5,169 nt of DNA from Desulfobacterales bacterium (GTDB taxonomy: Bacteria; Desulfobacterota; DSM-4660; Desulfatiglandales; Desulfatiglandaceae), in assembly GCA_022013615.1 (NCBI GenBank), contig JAKLQB010000111.1:1-5169 (forward strand). Direction: 5' to 3'. Position 1 is the first letter of the stretch, and the number at the start of each line of letters is the position of its first letter. Below, piece by piece: positions 4,627 to 5,169 of the stretch. The translations under genes were made by a program, and so were the position numbers. The notes below the pieces were generated by a model. The model saw only the letters and a list, made by a program, of their open reading frames with translations, did not search any database and was not told the origin of the DNA.

Positions 4627-5169
4627 ATGGACAGTATTGTAGAAAAAGTTAGGGCTGGCGATGTAAGAACCGTTGCGCGCCTTATTCGTGATATTGATGA
4701 TGGTATGCCCGAGGTGAGGGGGGTGCTAAAGGAGTTGTATCCTTATACGGGCAAAGCTTATGTTGTTGGCATAACTGGAGCGCCGGGTGTTGGGAAAAGC
4801 ACCCTGGTTGACCAAATGTTAAGCCACCTGAGAAGACAGAACAAGACCGTTGGCGTCCTTGCCGTTGACCCTACCAGTCCGTTCAGTGGAGGGGCAATAT
4901 TGGGGGATCGTGTCAGAATGCAGCGGCATAGCATGGATGAAGGTGTTTTTATTCGATCCATGGCAACTCGCGGGCATTTTGGAGGGTTAACCCAGTCCAC
5001 CCGCAGTGCAATTGACGTCCTGGACGCCATGGGCAAAGACTATATACTTGTTGAAACTGTTGGCGTTGGACAGGATGAAGTGGACGTTGTTAGGAGCGCT
5101 CACACAACGGTCATCGTTGTCGTCCCTGGAATGGGGGACGATATCCAGGCAATTAAGGCCGGGATTCTC
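4627..5169 (+). CDS. meaB: MeaB/ArgK-family G3E GTPase, mutase chaperone (N-terminal part)
   Basis: The first 181 residues are present, of roughly 310-330 expected, and the frame is open to the right edge. The start is ATG 4627, 14 nt after the mutase small-subunit stop, with a modest AAGG at 4606-4609 and GAG at 4613-4615. VRAGDVRTVARLIRDID matches the N-terminal helices of MeaB. GAPGVGKST (51-59) is the Walker A P-loop. VDPTSPFSGGAILGDRVRM (80-98) is the family hallmark holding the Mg/switch I Asp. ETVGVGQDE (143-151) is the switch II region. VIVVVPGMGDDIQAIKAGIL fits the following core strand and helix. Such GTPases gate cofactor loading and protect B12 mutases from inactivation. The gene next to mutase subunits is the standard context and supports partnership with this mutase. 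It is separate here, unlike in IcmF, where the G domain is fused between mutase domains. The base-specificity motif and dimerisation arm are outside the window. Confidence 0.93.
   Translation, partial: MDSIVEKVRAGDVRTVARLIRDIDDGMPEVRGVLKELYPYTGKAYVVGITGAPGVGKSTLVDQMLSHLRRQNKTVGVLAVDPTSPFSGGAILGDRVRMQRHSMDEGVFIRSMATRGHFGGLTQSTRSAIDVLDAMGKDYILVETVGVGQDEVDVVRSAHTTVIVVVPGMGDDIQAIKAGIL

Overview
The window is a dense, single-strand (+) gene cluster for short-chain acyl-CoA metabolism. In order it holds the 3' end of a thiolase, a complete enoyl-CoA hydratase (crotonase), a complete short-chain acyl-CoA dehydrogenase, the large catalytic subunit and the separate B12-binding subunit of a coenzyme B12-dependent acyl-CoA mutase, and the first 181 residues of a MeaB/ArgK-type G3E GTPase chaperone that runs off the right edge. 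All six reading frames point the same way with gaps of 7 to 267 nt, so they are probably one operon. No promoter or terminator can be assigned with confidence.

The mutase is the most informative protein. Aligned to Propionibacterium methylmalonyl-CoA mutase at a constant offset of +2, it has Phe91 in place of Tyr89 and Gln209 in place of Arg207. Those are the residues found in isobutyryl-CoA mutase, and the Arg that binds the methylmalonyl carboxylate is absent. With thiolase, crotonase and acyl-CoA dehydrogenase beside it, the likely role is interconversion of isobutyryl-CoA and n-butyryl-CoA coupled to beta-oxidation (or synthesis) of butyryl-CoA. A 3-hydroxybutyryl-CoA dehydrogenase is not in the window. 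The B12 subunit carries the DxHxxG, SxL and GG motifs, and MeaB would load and protect the cofactor.

The unexpected structure lies between the genes. A 33-nt sequence built of GTCAATA/GTCAATC heptamers occurs three times without a mismatch: direct at 150-182 and 4161-4193, inverted at 3942-3974. A perfect 22-nt partial copy lies at 2220-2241, and a diverged 21-nt copy at 2161-2181. Each of the three full or core direct copies ends 13-17 nt before a start codon and 4-6 nt before that gene's G-rich Shine-Dalgarno. Inverted pieces overlap or abut the stop codons of the acyl-CoA dehydrogenase and the mutase large subunit. The two mutase subunits are thus separated by a 252-nt segment with perfect 33-nt inverted ends enclosing 186 nt that is not evidently coding and can form local hairpins.

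Organism: a bacterium of roughly balanced GC content with a fatty-acid-degrading, B12-using metabolism. An anaerobe such as a sulfate-reducing or syntrophic Desulfobacterota member would fit. This is inferred from gene content only and is weakly held.
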